Part shown: piece after piece, positions 1 through 9,001 of the stretch
Layout of the letters: the number at the start of each line of letters is the position of its first letter
How positions within the stretch are numbered: position 1 is the stretch's first letter
Source: Saccharomycopsis fibuligera x Saccharomycopsis cf. fibuligera
Lineage: Eukaryota; Ascomycota; Saccharomycetes; Ascoideales; Saccharomycopsidaceae
Reading direction: 5' to 3'
Assembly: GCA_001936135.1 (NCBI GenBank)
Contig: CP012816.1
Location: 3,779,501 to 3,843,500 of the forward strand
Length of the DNA stretch: 64,000 nucleotides
Notes under the pieces: model-generated
What the model was told of the DNA's origin: nothing
What the model saw: only the letters and a program-made list of their open reading frames with translations
Database searches by the model: none
Program-made: the position numbers and the translations under genes

Positions 1-1495
1 GATCATCTTGAAGCATTTGCCAGTTTTAGTTTTTAATGCTAATAAAGATTTTGCGTCTGACGATTCAGCAATTACTTCTATATATTTTGACAACAAAAAC
101 ATGGATTTGTATTATGGTAGACTTAGAAAAGATGAAGGTGCCGAAGCTCATAGATTGCGTTGGTATGGTGGTATGAATTCAGATACCATTTTTTTTGAAA
201 GAAAGACCCATAGAGAAGACTGGACTGGGGAATCTTCCGTGAAACAAAGATTTTCTGTTAAAGAAAAACATGTCAACGATTTTATCAAGGGCAAGTATAC
301 TGTTTCGGATGCATTTGAAAAAATGAGAAAAGAGGGCAAGAAATCCAAAAAGGAGATTGAAAACTTGGAAGCGTTAGCCACAGAAATTCAATACACAATG
401 ATTAAACAGAAACTAAGGCCAGTGATGAGATCTTTTTATCATAGAACTGCTTTCCAATTACCAGGTGATGCAAGAGTTAGAATATCTCTAGATACTGAAT
501 TATCACTTGTCAGAGAAGACAATTTCGATGGCTGCGATAGAACTAAAGGAAATTGGAGAAGAACTGACATTGGCATTGATTGGCCATTTAGCCAGCTTCC
601 CGAAAAAGATATCTGTCGTTTTCCATATGCTATCTTAGAAGTCAAATTACAAACTCAATTGGGCCAAGAACCGCCCCAATGGATAAGAGACGTTATTGCT
701 TCTCATTTGGTGGAAGCAGTACCTAAATTTTCTAAATTCATTCATGGTTGCGCTACATTGTTACCAGATCAAGTGAATTTAATTCCATTTTGGCTTCCAC
801 AAATGGATGTTGATATTAGGAAGCCAAAATTGGAAGGTATTGGTATTCAAAGAATTCATCATGATAACACATCAAGTGGCAATAATTCAGCCACAGGGGA
901 ATATTTGGATGAAGAAGAAATTATTGGCGGTAATTTTAACAAGCCAGCTGGTGTTGTGCAACCAAACTTCAATGGAGATTCTGAAACTGCGCCACTTTTA
1001 CTTAATAACAACAGCAATAATAACAATCAATCAAAAAATCAAAAACAAAGCAATAAATCTATAGTACCAAAGTTTATTCGTCAATTTTTCACTGACGATA
1101 GAAATTTTTCTAAAGTTCCACCAGGAACAGTCTATGAAACAGCATTTGAAGCTCCTCCAGGCAAACAAATTTGTGTACCGGTAAGAATTGAACCTAAGGT
1201 CTACTTTGCTACAGAAAGAACTTTCTTGTCATGGCTATCCATTGGTATGATATTGGGTGCCACTGCAACAACTTTGCTCAGTTATGGTAACATGACTGCG
1301 TTAATATCATCAATTGCATTTTTTATAAGTGCAGTAATTACCATTGCTTACGCTACTGGATTGTATGTTTGGAGAGTTTATAAGATCCGCGGGAAAAAAG
1401 CTGTTGACTATGCCGATAAATTTGGCCCAGGAATCATCTGTGTCTTGTTGTTAATTTCTACATTCCTTACATTCCTCTTCAAGTTTTTGGAATAA
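1..1495 (+). CDS. VTC4: Vacuolar transporter chaperone 4 (polyphosphate polymerase), 3' part
   Basis: Catalytic subunit of the VTC complex, which makes polyphosphate from ATP at the vacuolar membrane and moves it into the lumen. The 5' end, with the SPX domain, lies left of the window; the frame is open from base 2. Residues from about 1 to 270 of this fragment are the VTC tunnel domain, with HRLRWYGG (the basic RxR pair), [21 protein letters not shown] and [14 protein letters not shown] as in Vtc4. An Asn-rich linker follows near 1000-1060, then a C-terminal DUF202-type module with three hydrophobic segments (about 1225-1290, 1300-1370 and 1430-1490). The catalytic residues identify Vtc4 rather than the accessory Vtc2/Vtc3 subunits. 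The start lies outside the window, so N-terminal features cannot be judged. Confidence 0.93.
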   Translation, partial: IILKHLPVLVFNANKDFASDDSAITSIYFDNKNMDLYYGRLRKDEGAEAHRLRWYGGMNSDTIFFERKTHREDWTGESSVKQRFSVKEKHVNDFIKGKYTVSDAFEKMRKEGKKSKKEIENLEALATEIQYTMIKQKLRPVMRSFYHRTAFQLPGDARVRISLDTELSLVREDNFDGCDRTKGNWRRTDIGIDWPFSQLPEKDICRFPYAILEVKLQTQLGQEPPQWIRDVIASHLVEAVPKFSKFIHGCATLLPDQVNLIPFWLPQMDVDIRKPKLEGIGIQRIHHDNTSSGNNSATGEYLDEEEIIGGNFNKPAGVVQPNFNGDSETAPLLLNNNSNNNNQSKNQKQSNKSIVPKFIRQFFTDDRNFSKVPPGTVYETAFEAPPGKQICVPVRIEPKVYFATERTFLSWLSIGMILGATATTLLSYGNMTALISSIAFFISAVITIAYATGLYVWRVYKIRGKKAVDYADKFGPGIICVLLLISTFLTFLFKFLE

Positions 1496-1981
1496 CTTTA
1501 TTTGTTATGCGCTTTGGTGAATTATTAGCCTTTTTATCGTTTTTTATTTTATTCTAATTTTTATTCTACCAGTTTTCAAAATTTTTACTTAGTTACTTCT
1601 CTTTTAACAGCAGGCTTTCTTGAATTAATTTCTTATATTTTCTTTATTTAGATACATCTTTAAAATATTATTTTGTTTCCAATAGACATTATTCATTATC
1701 AAAACAAGAGGGTTTACACATTTATAGTATACTAGTTTAATCTAACTATGATACTCACGTGATTATTTTTTGTTGTTTCACCCGAAAAAGAGAAAAGTAA
1801 ACTTAGTGGACCTATTCCCTCAAGAGGCTGTCGCGAGGATAAAGTTGTCAAGCCGCAAGCTAAAGCCAAGAGCAGCTTAATTGGACTGCTATATTGCTAT
1901 TATAACTTAAAAGCTGCGGCTATACATCATTTAATTGAAGAAATAAAGTAAAGCTCTAGAAGGCAATACAACATATTAGTA
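1496..1981. other. Intergenic region, VTC4 end to MED7 start
   Basis: No gene seen. AT-rich 3' flank of VTC4 followed by the MED7 promoter, which includes a CACGTG E-box at 1756-1761. Confidence 0.6.
1756..1761. promoter_or_regulatory. CACGTG E-box upstream of MED7
   Basis: CACGTG about 220 bp before the MED7 ATG. Read on the minus strand it is ATCACGTG, which fits the Cbf1 consensus RTCACRTG. Pho4 also binds CACGTG. The site is seen; binding is inferred. Confidence 0.4.
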
Positions 1982-3229
1982 ATGGCTGATGCAGAGGGTG
2001 AAATTGCTGATTTGTATCCACCACCTCCACCATACTATAAGTTTTTTACTGACGAAAACATTGCAAGAGTCAATGAATGGATCAAAAAGCATGAATATAA
2101 ACATTCAAATAACCATTTAGTGGGTATTGAAGAAGCAAGCTCTACTGACTTAGATCTTCAAAATGATACTGTAAATTCCGGCAGCAACAATGAAGACAAT
2201 AATAAAGATGACCAGGAATCTAAAGATAAAGATGCCATCAAAAAAAACGAATTAAAATCAAATCAGGATAAGTTAAAAACAGGTGAATTGGACGAGTACC
2301 CAGAAAATGAATTGCAATTCTTGCTACCTCCAAAGAAGCCAGAAGGGCAGACGTATAGACTTTTTGGTAATATATGGCAATTTGAAGACAGAATACCTAC
2401 TTTAACGGAGATGGGAGTGGAACAATTGTACAGTGATGACGTTACTGCATCAAACCAAGAGACCATAAAATCTGAAATCAAATCTGAACAAAATGGAAAA
2501 GCAGGCGGGCAATTAATAGCGACAGATGAAAACTATACAAGTAAAGATCAAGAAGTAACGAAAACAAACAAGGAACAAGAAACTCAGCTCAATTTACAAG
2601 ATCAAAGCGCTTCTTTGAAACGTATCAATGAATTGAAAAAACTTTTTAAATCATTACTTTTGAATTTCCTTGAACTTATAGGAATCATATCAAAAAATCC
2701 GACATTGTATCCTACTAAACTAGAACAAATCCGTATTATTTTAATCAATATTCATCATTTATTGAATGAGTATCGTCCACATCAAGCTCGTGAGTCATTG
2801 ATTTTAATGCTTACAAACCAACTCAAATCAAAACGTAATGAAATCAAACAAATCCGAGAACGTTGCGAGCAAGTTAAACTAAAGTTGCAACAAGTGGCGA
2901 AAGAGTCCAGTAAACATCAACAGCACAAGCAGCGGCAACAATTGTTGAATGCGGTGGAACAAAAAAGTATCACTGGAATCAAAACCGCTACAGAAACTGA
3001 TAGTACGGAGACATATAACAACAACAATAGCAGTAGTGCTGATGGACTACGACAGAGAGACTCCGCTGATGTAAGTGGTAATCAGCATAGTTCTGACAAT
3101 AATTTAAAAGGACCTAGTAATGGTCAAATACCAAAGGGTAAAGTTCTCGTTTCGGTCAAAACAAGGAACCCAAATTTAAGTGCAAGAGAGAATGCAATAG
3201 TTGATATGATGCAAGAATTGGAAATATAA
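1982..3229 (+). CDS. MED7: Mediator complex subunit 7
   Basis: Middle-module subunit of the RNA polymerase II Mediator, which pairs with Med21 and Med31. Signature segments are the N-terminal LYPPPPPYYKFF (residues about 11-22), the FLLPPKKPEGQTYRLFG/IWQ block (about residues 113-135), and the central KKLFKSLLLNFLELIG helix followed by IHHLLNEYRPHQARESL (about residues 254-272), which leads into the Med7/Med21 coiled coil. At 415 aa it is much longer than the roughly 220-residue Saccharomyces protein. The extra length is a Glu/Asp/Lys/Asn-rich insertion between residues 40 and 110, another at about 165-200, and a polar tail (about 320-400). The ATG at 1982 is the first in frame and sits directly before the conserved N-terminus. 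Confidence 0.95.
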   Translation: MADAEGEIADLYPPPPPYYKFFTDENIARVNEWIKKHEYKHSNNHLVGIEEASSTDLDLQNDTVNSGSNNEDNNKDDQESKDKDAIKKNELKSNQDKLKTGELDEYPENELQFLLPPKKPEGQTYRLFGNIWQFEDRIPTLTEMGVEQLYSDDVTASNQETIKSEIKSEQNGKAGGQLIATDENYTSKDQEVTKTNKEQETQLNLQDQSASLKRINELKKLFKSLLLNFLELIGIISKNPTLYPTKLEQIRIILINIHHLLNEYRPHQARESLILMLTNQLKSKRNEIKQIRERCEQVKLKLQQVAKESSKHQQHKQRQQLLNAVEQKSITGIKTATETDSTETYNNNNSSSADGLRQRDSADVSGNQHSSDNNLKGPSNGQIPKGKVLVSVKTRNPNLSARENAIVDMMQELEI

Positions 3230-3980
3230 TCTCTAATGATGCTGATGATGATGACTGATTTACGTTTTTGAATTGTAACGGGGGTAGAAATAGTTCTGAA
3301 AGTATACATCTAATATTATTGATAAGTTTTTATATATAAAACAGTTGATTAACTTGTTGATTTTGCATCATAACAATACCTTAAATGAGTTACTCCTGTA
3401 TTATAGTGCATACTGTTATTACAAGATATGCAGATGTGGTTGCCTTTTTAATTCATATTTAACTTATAGCGTTTAAACAACTCATATTTTCTTGCACTTT
3501 GATAATCCACCAAAAATGAGAGACTTTTACTATATTTGTTTGATACTCGCTCAAAATCTTCAAGCAATTACCTTGGTCCATTCTTTCTTATAGCAACAGT
3601 AGCAGTAGCAGTTGGGATTTGGATTGTAAATCATTATAACCTCTGTTTAATAAATCCAATCACACATCAACGTCAACATCAACATCACCATCACTCTATA
3701 GCTATCATTTTGACATTGACTAATAAATGGTGTTTGGATGTTCAAACACCCAAACATACACAGCAGATATTTCCCTCTATACGCACTTCTACAGCTGAGA
3801 AAAATAAAAAAATTCTGACATACAGACAGACCTTAAGAAAAAAAAAAATATTTAGATCTGTTGGTGATGAGATGCGGTAATTGATTGAATAATTGACTGT
3901 TCTTTAAGTTGCATTTTGTTACTTGTTGGTCTTCTGCACTACTCTAAATTATTAGCATATAACTTAATAGTCACACAATA
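3230..3980. other. Intergenic region, MED7 end to RPC17 start
   Basis: No gene I can support. An open frame near 3540-3880 encodes a hydrophobic stretch (around LGPFFLIATVAVAV), but it has no ATG before that segment and ends in a His/Gln-rich, low-complexity tail. A separate ATG at 3516 opens only 25 codons. The right end is the RPC17 promoter with a PAC element. Confidence 0.5.
3866..3873 (+). promoter_or_regulatory. PAC element (GATGAGAT) in the RPC17 promoter
   Basis: GATGAGAT matches the PAC consensus GATGAGMT and lies 115 bp before the RPC17 ATG. PAC elements, bound by Pbf1/Pbf2 (Dot6/Tod6) in Saccharomyces, mark genes for RNA polymerase I/III subunits and ribosome biogenesis, which fits this gene. 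Function is inferred from motif and position. Confidence 0.55.
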
Positions 3981-4889
3981 ATGGAGGTATGTTGATGTTT
4001 ACTGTTTTGCCCTAATTTTTGCGTTGTTACAAGTGCTAGATAATTTCTTTCCGCGATTTTTCATTTTTTACTTTTGGACTAATCTAAGGAAAAAAATTAA
4101 TATGTTGTGTGATTTAAAAAATTGGATTAAAAATACTAACAAATGTTTGTCATCTCACAGGTCAGAGAACCCCGAGTAAAATTTCTCACCAATTGTGAAC
4201 TTCTTCAACATTTGAATGAAGTACGCTCTGAATTTTTACCTAAACCGGTAACAGAAGAAGAAAAACAACAAGAGAAAGAAAAAAGAAAACAACGTCAAAA
4301 GGAAGGTTTTCGTAATAATAGGGATCAAGCAGATCTTGAAATCATTACTAGAGATCTACTACTGTATTTACATAAGATTCCAGCGAAGAATCAATCGACA
4401 ACTGCAATTGCATCACTTCTTGAAGAACTTAATGATCAGTCACGATTCCCCGGGCTTGAAGTCATTGAGAAGTTCCAAATTGTCAATTTAGTTCCTAAAA
4501 ATATTGTTAATTTGTATGCTATTGTGGAAGAATGTGATCTCAGATTTAATGAACAACAATGCGAGGAAATTCTTAGCTTAGTGGCGAGATATTTCCCTGA
4601 AGAATTTAAGGAAGCAGAAGCAGCAGCTGCTGAAGAAGAAGCGGGCGACGATGAGGATGAAGCTATGGAATTTGGTGAAACATACCAGCAACAACAGCAG
4701 CAAGAAGGAGGTGGCAATGGTGTGGCTGGTGCTGCTATGCTAGAAAATGTGGATCAAGAAGGTTATGATGAGTTAGCTGATGAAGAAGAGGAAGCATATG
4801 GTGACGACGGAGGGGATGATTTGATAGATGACAGGCTTGGAGGTGGTGGTGGTGCAGTTGATGAAGATGCTGCTGGTGACGACGAGTAG
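3981..4889 (+). CDS. RPC17: RNA polymerase III subunit C17 (Rpb4-like), spliced
   Basis: Stalk subunit of RNA polymerase III that pairs with Rpc25 and helps recruit TFIIIB. I read join(3981..3986, 4161..4889), 244 aa. Exon 1 is only ATG-GAG. The 174-base intron starts GTATGT, has a perfect TACTAAC at 4134-4140, and ends CAG at 4158-4160. Splicing gives the N-terminus MEVREPRVKFLTN, which aligns with Saccharomyces Rpc17 (MKVLEERNAFLSD). The ATG at 4143 lies inside the intron and would add an unrelated MFVISQ leader. The Rpb4-like HRDC fold includes TRDLLLYLHKIPA, FQIVNLVPKNIVNLYAIVEECDLRF and a final helix near residue 150. An Asp/Glu/Gly-rich acidic tail of about 90 residues, with a short Gln run, has no counterpart in the shorter Saccharomyces protein. 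Confidence 0.92.
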
Positions 4890-5712
4890 ATAACTAGACG
4901 ATTCTGTTCGATTGATTATTGTAATTTAGCATTTACTTAGATACTTAGTGTTTTGTTTATTTTTGTTATTTAATTTTTCTTGTATTGAAAAGTAAGCAAA
5001 GAACTTCATTAGTTTGCTTTTAGTGGTATTGCCATTGACCGCACTTAACAAAAGCTCGCTAATTAAAGGTTGATGTCTATCCAGTTGTATAGCAGGCTAA
5101 ATTCACAAGAATGTTGGATATATCAAATACTGTTAAAATTTCAAAATATAGGCACTTGACACACATTAGTAATAGAAACGAGTTACAGAATCATAAAGCG
5201 CATTATTATAATATTAACAAAGCTGTATTTATGGGCTTCGTCAAACTTGCCCGTACAGCTGATTGTGTGCTGGCTGAGAGACACAAAAAATATACCACGC
5301 GTTAAGCTCCTAAAATTTCTATTCATCAGCGCCAAAAAGGGGTTAAGTACCCCGCAAATGGTTTAAATATTGTTATACGAGGCAATTTTGAGTAAGGTCA
5401 ACGACTTTTCAATCGAAAAATGTTAACACGGCATGAGAAGAAAAATATATTAACTTGTAAAATCTATAAAGAGTTGTTGTTGTCATTGCTGCTGCTGCTG
5501 TCGTTGTTGTTGTTGTTGTTGTTGTTTTCTGCTGATACACATGTCAGATTACAAAGTTGAGAGAAAAAATACTATCGTAAGCAACAATGTATTAGAAAAA
5601 AGATATAACCAAAATAGAAATTATGATGACTGCTATAGAAAAACTAAAGGTTAAAGAAGGAAAACCAAAGTAAAATAAAAGAATTATAATAATATAAAGT
5701 GCAATGCTGAAT
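4890..5712. other. Intergenic region between convergent RPC17 and CCT3
   Basis: No gene supported. A 64-codon ATG frame at 5111-5305 has no recognisable features. The region carries a trinucleotide (GTT/GCT) repeat near 5473-5527. Confidence 0.5.
5473..5527. repeat. Trinucleotide microsatellite (GTT/GCT)n
   Basis: Imperfect run of GTT, GCT and GTT triplets in the 3' flank between RPC17 and CCT3. It is noncoding as far as I can see. Confidence 0.8.
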
Positions 5713-7302
5713 TTAAGCCCCCTTACGCACCCCACTAACGATATCGTCAACTCTTAACAATAAACAAGCACTTTCGATAGCAGTTTTAATACTCTGTTGT
5801 TTAATAACTTCTGGTTCCCAAATACCATAATCTTTCATATCTACCACTTTCCCCTTATCACCATCAATACCAAAACTGGAATCACCGGCGGCATGCTTAG
5901 CTCTTAATTGTGATACAAGTCTAATTGGATTTCCACCAGCGTTTTGAATCAAAGTTCTAGGAATGACTTCCATGGCATCAGCCACTGCCTTGTATGGCCA
6001 CTGTGCCACTCCTTCAATAGTTTTGGCCCTTTCACTCAACTTCACAGCAACTGCCATTTCAGTAGCGCCACCACCTGGAGACAAACTTGGCTCAAAGAGA
6101 ACGTTTCTGGTAACAGCCATTGCATCTTGTAAATTACGATCAATCTCGTTCAAGATATCCTTGGACGGACCACGCAAAAGTACGGTACAAGCTTGAGGGT
6201 TTTCACACTTCACCAAATAAGTGAAGTATTCGTCGCCAATCAATTCTACTTTGAAAAGACCACAATGAGTACCAATATCAGTTGGCTTGAGATCTTCAAC
6301 ACGGTTAACAATAGTGGCTCCCGTTGCGCGGGCAATTCTGTTATTATCTGATTTTTTCACTCTTCTTAACGCGGTAACCCCACCTTTTAACAAGTAGTGT
6401 TGAGCTAAATCAGAAACCCCTTTTTCGGTGATGACTAAATCTGGCTTAAATTCCAAAATTTGATCACAAAGCTGTTTGACTTGCTCTTCTTCAATTTGCA
6501 AGATTTTATTCCAATCTTCTTCTTTGGTAATTTCAATATTTGTTTGCGATTCACCTTTTTTGTATTCCAATGGACAATCAAGTAATACGATCTTCGGGTT
6601 TTCAATATATCTCTTCATTTTTGGATGGGTAACGTCTTTATTCAAGATAACACCATCAAGCACTTCGCAATCCTCCACTTCGCCACCAGGGATTTTTTCC
6701 ACTCTAACATATCTTTTGATGTCGATTTCCTTGTGACCAGTAGCTTTGTCTTCCACCATTACAGTTTTCACTGCTTTGAGAGCCAATTCACACATTCTGG
6801 TGCTCCATTTAGCAATGTATTTAGTACCAATTGAGGCAGAAATCAATTTCACCATTGCTGCTTCATTTTCAATGTCGATGGGTCTACTGATTTCGTGAAT
6901 GATTTCTAAGGCATCAGCAAGAGCTTTCTTCAACGCTTGAATGATGATAACTGGATGAATGTTTTTTTCAATGTACGGAAAGGTTTGGGCTAGGATCTCG
7001 CCAGCCAAAATGATGACCGAGGTAGTACCGTCACCAACTTCCTCATCTTGTGTTCTACTCAATTCAATCATGGACTTGGCGGCTGGATGCGCAACATCAA
7101 TTTCTCTGAGAATAGCATGACCATCGTTAGTGAGAACAATTCCTCCCATGGGATCCAAAAGCATCTTAAGCATTGCCTTTGGGCCAAGACATGTTCTGAT
7201 AATGTCAGCGACTGCCTTCGCAGCGGTAATGTTGGAGACCTGAGCTTCACGGCCAGTCTTTCTTTCACCAGAGGTGTTCATAACAACCACTGGGGCTTGC
7301 AT
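5713..7302 (-). CDS. CCT3: Cytosolic chaperonin CCT/TRiC subunit gamma
   Basis: One of eight subunits of the cytosolic group II chaperonin ring that folds actin and tubulin using ATP. The 529-aa protein is full length for the family (about 530). It has the N-terminal equatorial block with [11 protein letters not shown] and [11 protein letters not shown], the nucleotide-binding [10 protein letters not shown] (Asp and Thr contact ATP and Mg), the apical domain containing [10 protein letters not shown] and [10 protein letters not shown], and the C-terminal [11 protein letters not shown] motif. It ends [12 protein letters not shown]. Gamma-specific features include the N-terminal [15 protein letters not shown] and [14 protein letters not shown]. 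The ATG at 7302 gives the expected N-terminus. It is transcribed away from EMC6, whose 3' end lies in the CCT3 upstream region. Confidence 0.96.
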   Translation of the reverse strand: MQAPVVVMNTSGERKTGREAQVSNITAAKAVADIIRTCLGPKAMLKMLLDPMGGIVLTNDGHAILREIDVAHPAAKSMIELSRTQDEEVGDGTTSVIILAGEILAQTFPYIEKNIHPVIIIQALKKALADALEIIHEISRPIDIENEAAMVKLISASIGTKYIAKWSTRMCELALKAVKTVMVEDKATGHKEIDIKRYVRVEKIPGGEVEDCEVLDGVILNKDVTHPKMKRYIENPKIVLLDCPLEYKKGESQTNIEITKEEDWNKILQIEEEQVKQLCDQILEFKPDLVITEKGVSDLAQHYLLKGGVTALRRVKKSDNNRIARATGATIVNRVEDLKPTDIGTHCGLFKVELIGDEYFTYLVKCENPQACTVLLRGPSKDILNEIDRNLQDAMAVTRNVLFEPSLSPGGGATEMAVAVKLSERAKTIEGVAQWPYKAVADAMEVIPRTLIQNAGGNPIRLVSQLRAKHAAGDSSFGIDGDKGKVVDMKDYGIWEPEVIKQQSIKTAIESACLLLRVDDIVSGVRKGA

Positions 7303-7653
7303 TGCGAATGTGTTTTAGCGGCTGTGGTTCGGCTGAGTTGGGCTGTCAAGGTGGTTGTGGTTGGGTAGGATGCGTCAAACTGTGGTAGCTAAGGAAAGAA
7401 CAACTGTTTTGATGGCAATACTTTTCATGTTGATTTGAATCAACCAATAGAAAAAAAATTGCCAATAAAAAAAATTGACCACTAAGTCGGAGGAGGAGGA
7501 GGGGTGTGGTTCTTCAGGGTAACCCTTTGGGCGGGCACTACCGCAGAGCGGGCTGACTCTTGTGCCGGTGCAGGCGCCTCAAACGGTATTACAGGAACCA
7601 AACAGGCAGATGCAAAAGAAACTATAGTACAATTGGAGTATGTAAAGCTCAAA

Positions 7654-7690
7654 GGAGAAGAAGAAGAAGAAGAAGAAGAAGAAGAAGAAA
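7654..7690. repeat. (AGA)n microsatellite
   Basis: About twelve AGA/GAA triplets in the interval between EMC6 and CCT3. In one frame it would encode poly-Glu, but no gene context supports that. Confidence 0.85.
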
Positions 7691-7754
7691 AAGCACGGGG
7701 CTTTCAAAAAGAGCGTGGCAAGAAGCGAGCCAGCACAGAAGCACCGCGCGCGCA

Positions 7755-7757
<3 letters not shown>

Positions 7758-7791
<34 letters not shown>
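7758..7791. repeat. Poly(dA) run, 34 bases
   Basis: Uninterrupted run of A between EMC6 and CCT3, just past the EMC6 stop in that gene's orientation. Confidence 0.9.
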
Positions 7792-7801
<10 letters not shown>

Positions 7802-7823
7802 CGTAAGCATCGAGCATCGGGAA

Positions 7824-8210
7824 TCAAGAATCAATCAAGCAAAAAGTAAGCGTCCACATCATGACGAAACTGAAGATACTGCGGGAGTAATCGTTGGCAA
7901 AGATCTCCTTGACAGGGCTGCTGAAGTAGTTGGCGATATTTCCGTTAGAGTTGAGCTGCAACGAGACGTAAACAAACGAGTCAATGGCAGCCATGGTAGC
8001 AAAGAAGAAAAGAAAGCCGTGGACGGACTGGAGCCCGAGGATCGCAGCGACGGCGCCGCTGGCGAGAGCAGAGACGTCGTGGACAAAGGCAAGACTGGCG
8101 GTGTTGGCGGCGATGTTGTCGCCGAAAGTGATGGGCACGTACGGAGAAGGCTTTTGCTTTTGCTTTTGCTTTTGGGCTGACTGTTTAGGCATTGTGTTTG
8201 TGTGTGGCAT
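7824..8210 (-). CDS. EMC6: ER membrane protein complex subunit 6
   Basis: Small core subunit of the ER membrane protein complex, an insertase for tail-anchored and multi-pass proteins that pairs with Emc3 in the Oxa1-like core. The 128-aa reading has a Lys/Gln-rich N-terminus, then FVHDVSALASG, ILGLQSVHGFLFFF, a second hydrophobic helix around YVSLQLNS, and the C-terminal FSFVMMWTLTF. The order SALxxG...LxSVHGF...FxxxFVMxWT matches Saccharomyces Emc6 closely. Two in-frame ATGs exist, at 8210 and 8192. The shorter (122 aa) gives MPKQSAQKQ and is equally plausible. Leucines in conserved segments are CTC, not CTG. It is divergent from the long gene starting at 9002. Confidence 0.88.
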   Translation of the reverse strand: MPHTNTMPKQSAQKQKQKQKPSPYVPITFGDNIAANTASLAFVHDVSALASGAVAAILGLQSVHGFLFFFATMAAIDSFVYVSLQLNSNGNIANYFSSPVKEIFANDYSRSIFSFVMMWTLTFCLIDS

Positions 8211-9001
8211 GTGGCGTGGATGCTGGCCGCTAGCCCTGTGTCTGTACAGTGAGCGTGTTTGACATATCTCCTATTAGTCTGACCCAGTGTCTGTCTGTTG
8301 CGAATATTCAGTTATCCAGGCGACGGCTTTCACGGGGGGCTACCCTGCGCGGTATATGATAGCACGCTGTGTATCACCGCGGTGTAGCAGCACTGCGCAG
8401 CGCCATGGCGAGGAGGGTGCGGGGACCCCCTGCTCCGCCAGCGCCAAGAGCGGCAAGTGCCCTGTCGGCGCTTGTTTTGCTGTGTTCAGGAGCATTCTGT
8501 TAAGGCTCACCGCACAAAAGTAGCCACAGTCAACGGCAACGTCTGTATTATAATCGCAGCTGTTGCTTCTTCTCCTTGTTTCTTTCCTCTCCCTTCTTCT
8601 TTTCCCAAAAAAACAGCAATATTCACATCCTGCCTCTGTCCAGGTTGCAACCATCCAGCCAGTTAACCAGTCGGCCACAATCCCCGAGCACATTTTGTTT
8701 CACTCAACCTCAACCGTTGCACCCCCAGCACTCCTCCTAGGTCACCCCCTCCCCCCGCGCACCGTTCCCTGTCACGTTTGCCCCAGCTTTCTGGTCCTTG
8801 CTGCTTCACCGTTTCTGTAAGGTAGGTAGGTAGGTAGGCGTCTGGCATCCTCCTCTACCCCAGCGATATTTTATTTTTACCTTGAGCTAGCGCTTCTTCG
8901 CTGCCTCGGTTCTAGCACTTTTTTCTTTCTCTCTTTTCCACAGCTGGTTCTCGTTTGCTACCGGCCTGCGAAGCCCACAACCAAAGCCAAAGCTCTCGCC
9001 C
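8211..9001. other. Divergent promoter between EMC6 and the Jip4-like gene
   Basis: No gene seen. Locally GC-rich, with a pyrimidine-rich segment (about 8560-8800) and a short GGTA repeat at 8821-8838. Confidence 0.55.
8821..8838. repeat. GGTA tetranucleotide repeat
   Basis: Four and a half GGTA units in the divergent promoter. Confidence 0.85.

Larger units (their letters stand above)
7303..7823. other. Intergenic region, EMC6 3' end and CCT3 promoter
   Basis: No gene supported. Open frames here are made by repeats: an AGA/GAA microsatellite near 7654-7690 and a 34-base A run at 7758-7791. Confidence 0.6.

Noticed and set aside
3536-3880. Open frame with a hydrophobic segment between MED7 and RPC17
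   Set aside because: No ATG before the hydrophobic part, no splice sites joining the ATG at 3516 to it, and a His/Gln-rich, T-rich tail. Probably promoter sequence.
5111-5305. 64-codon ATG frame between RPC17 and CCT3
   Set aside because: No homology I recognise, AT-rich chance-like composition, and it lies in a convergent 3' flank.
7504-8180. Long plus-strand frames rich in Glu, Arg and Lys
   Set aside because: They are built from the AGA repeat and the 34-base A run, and overlap EMC6 on the other strand.
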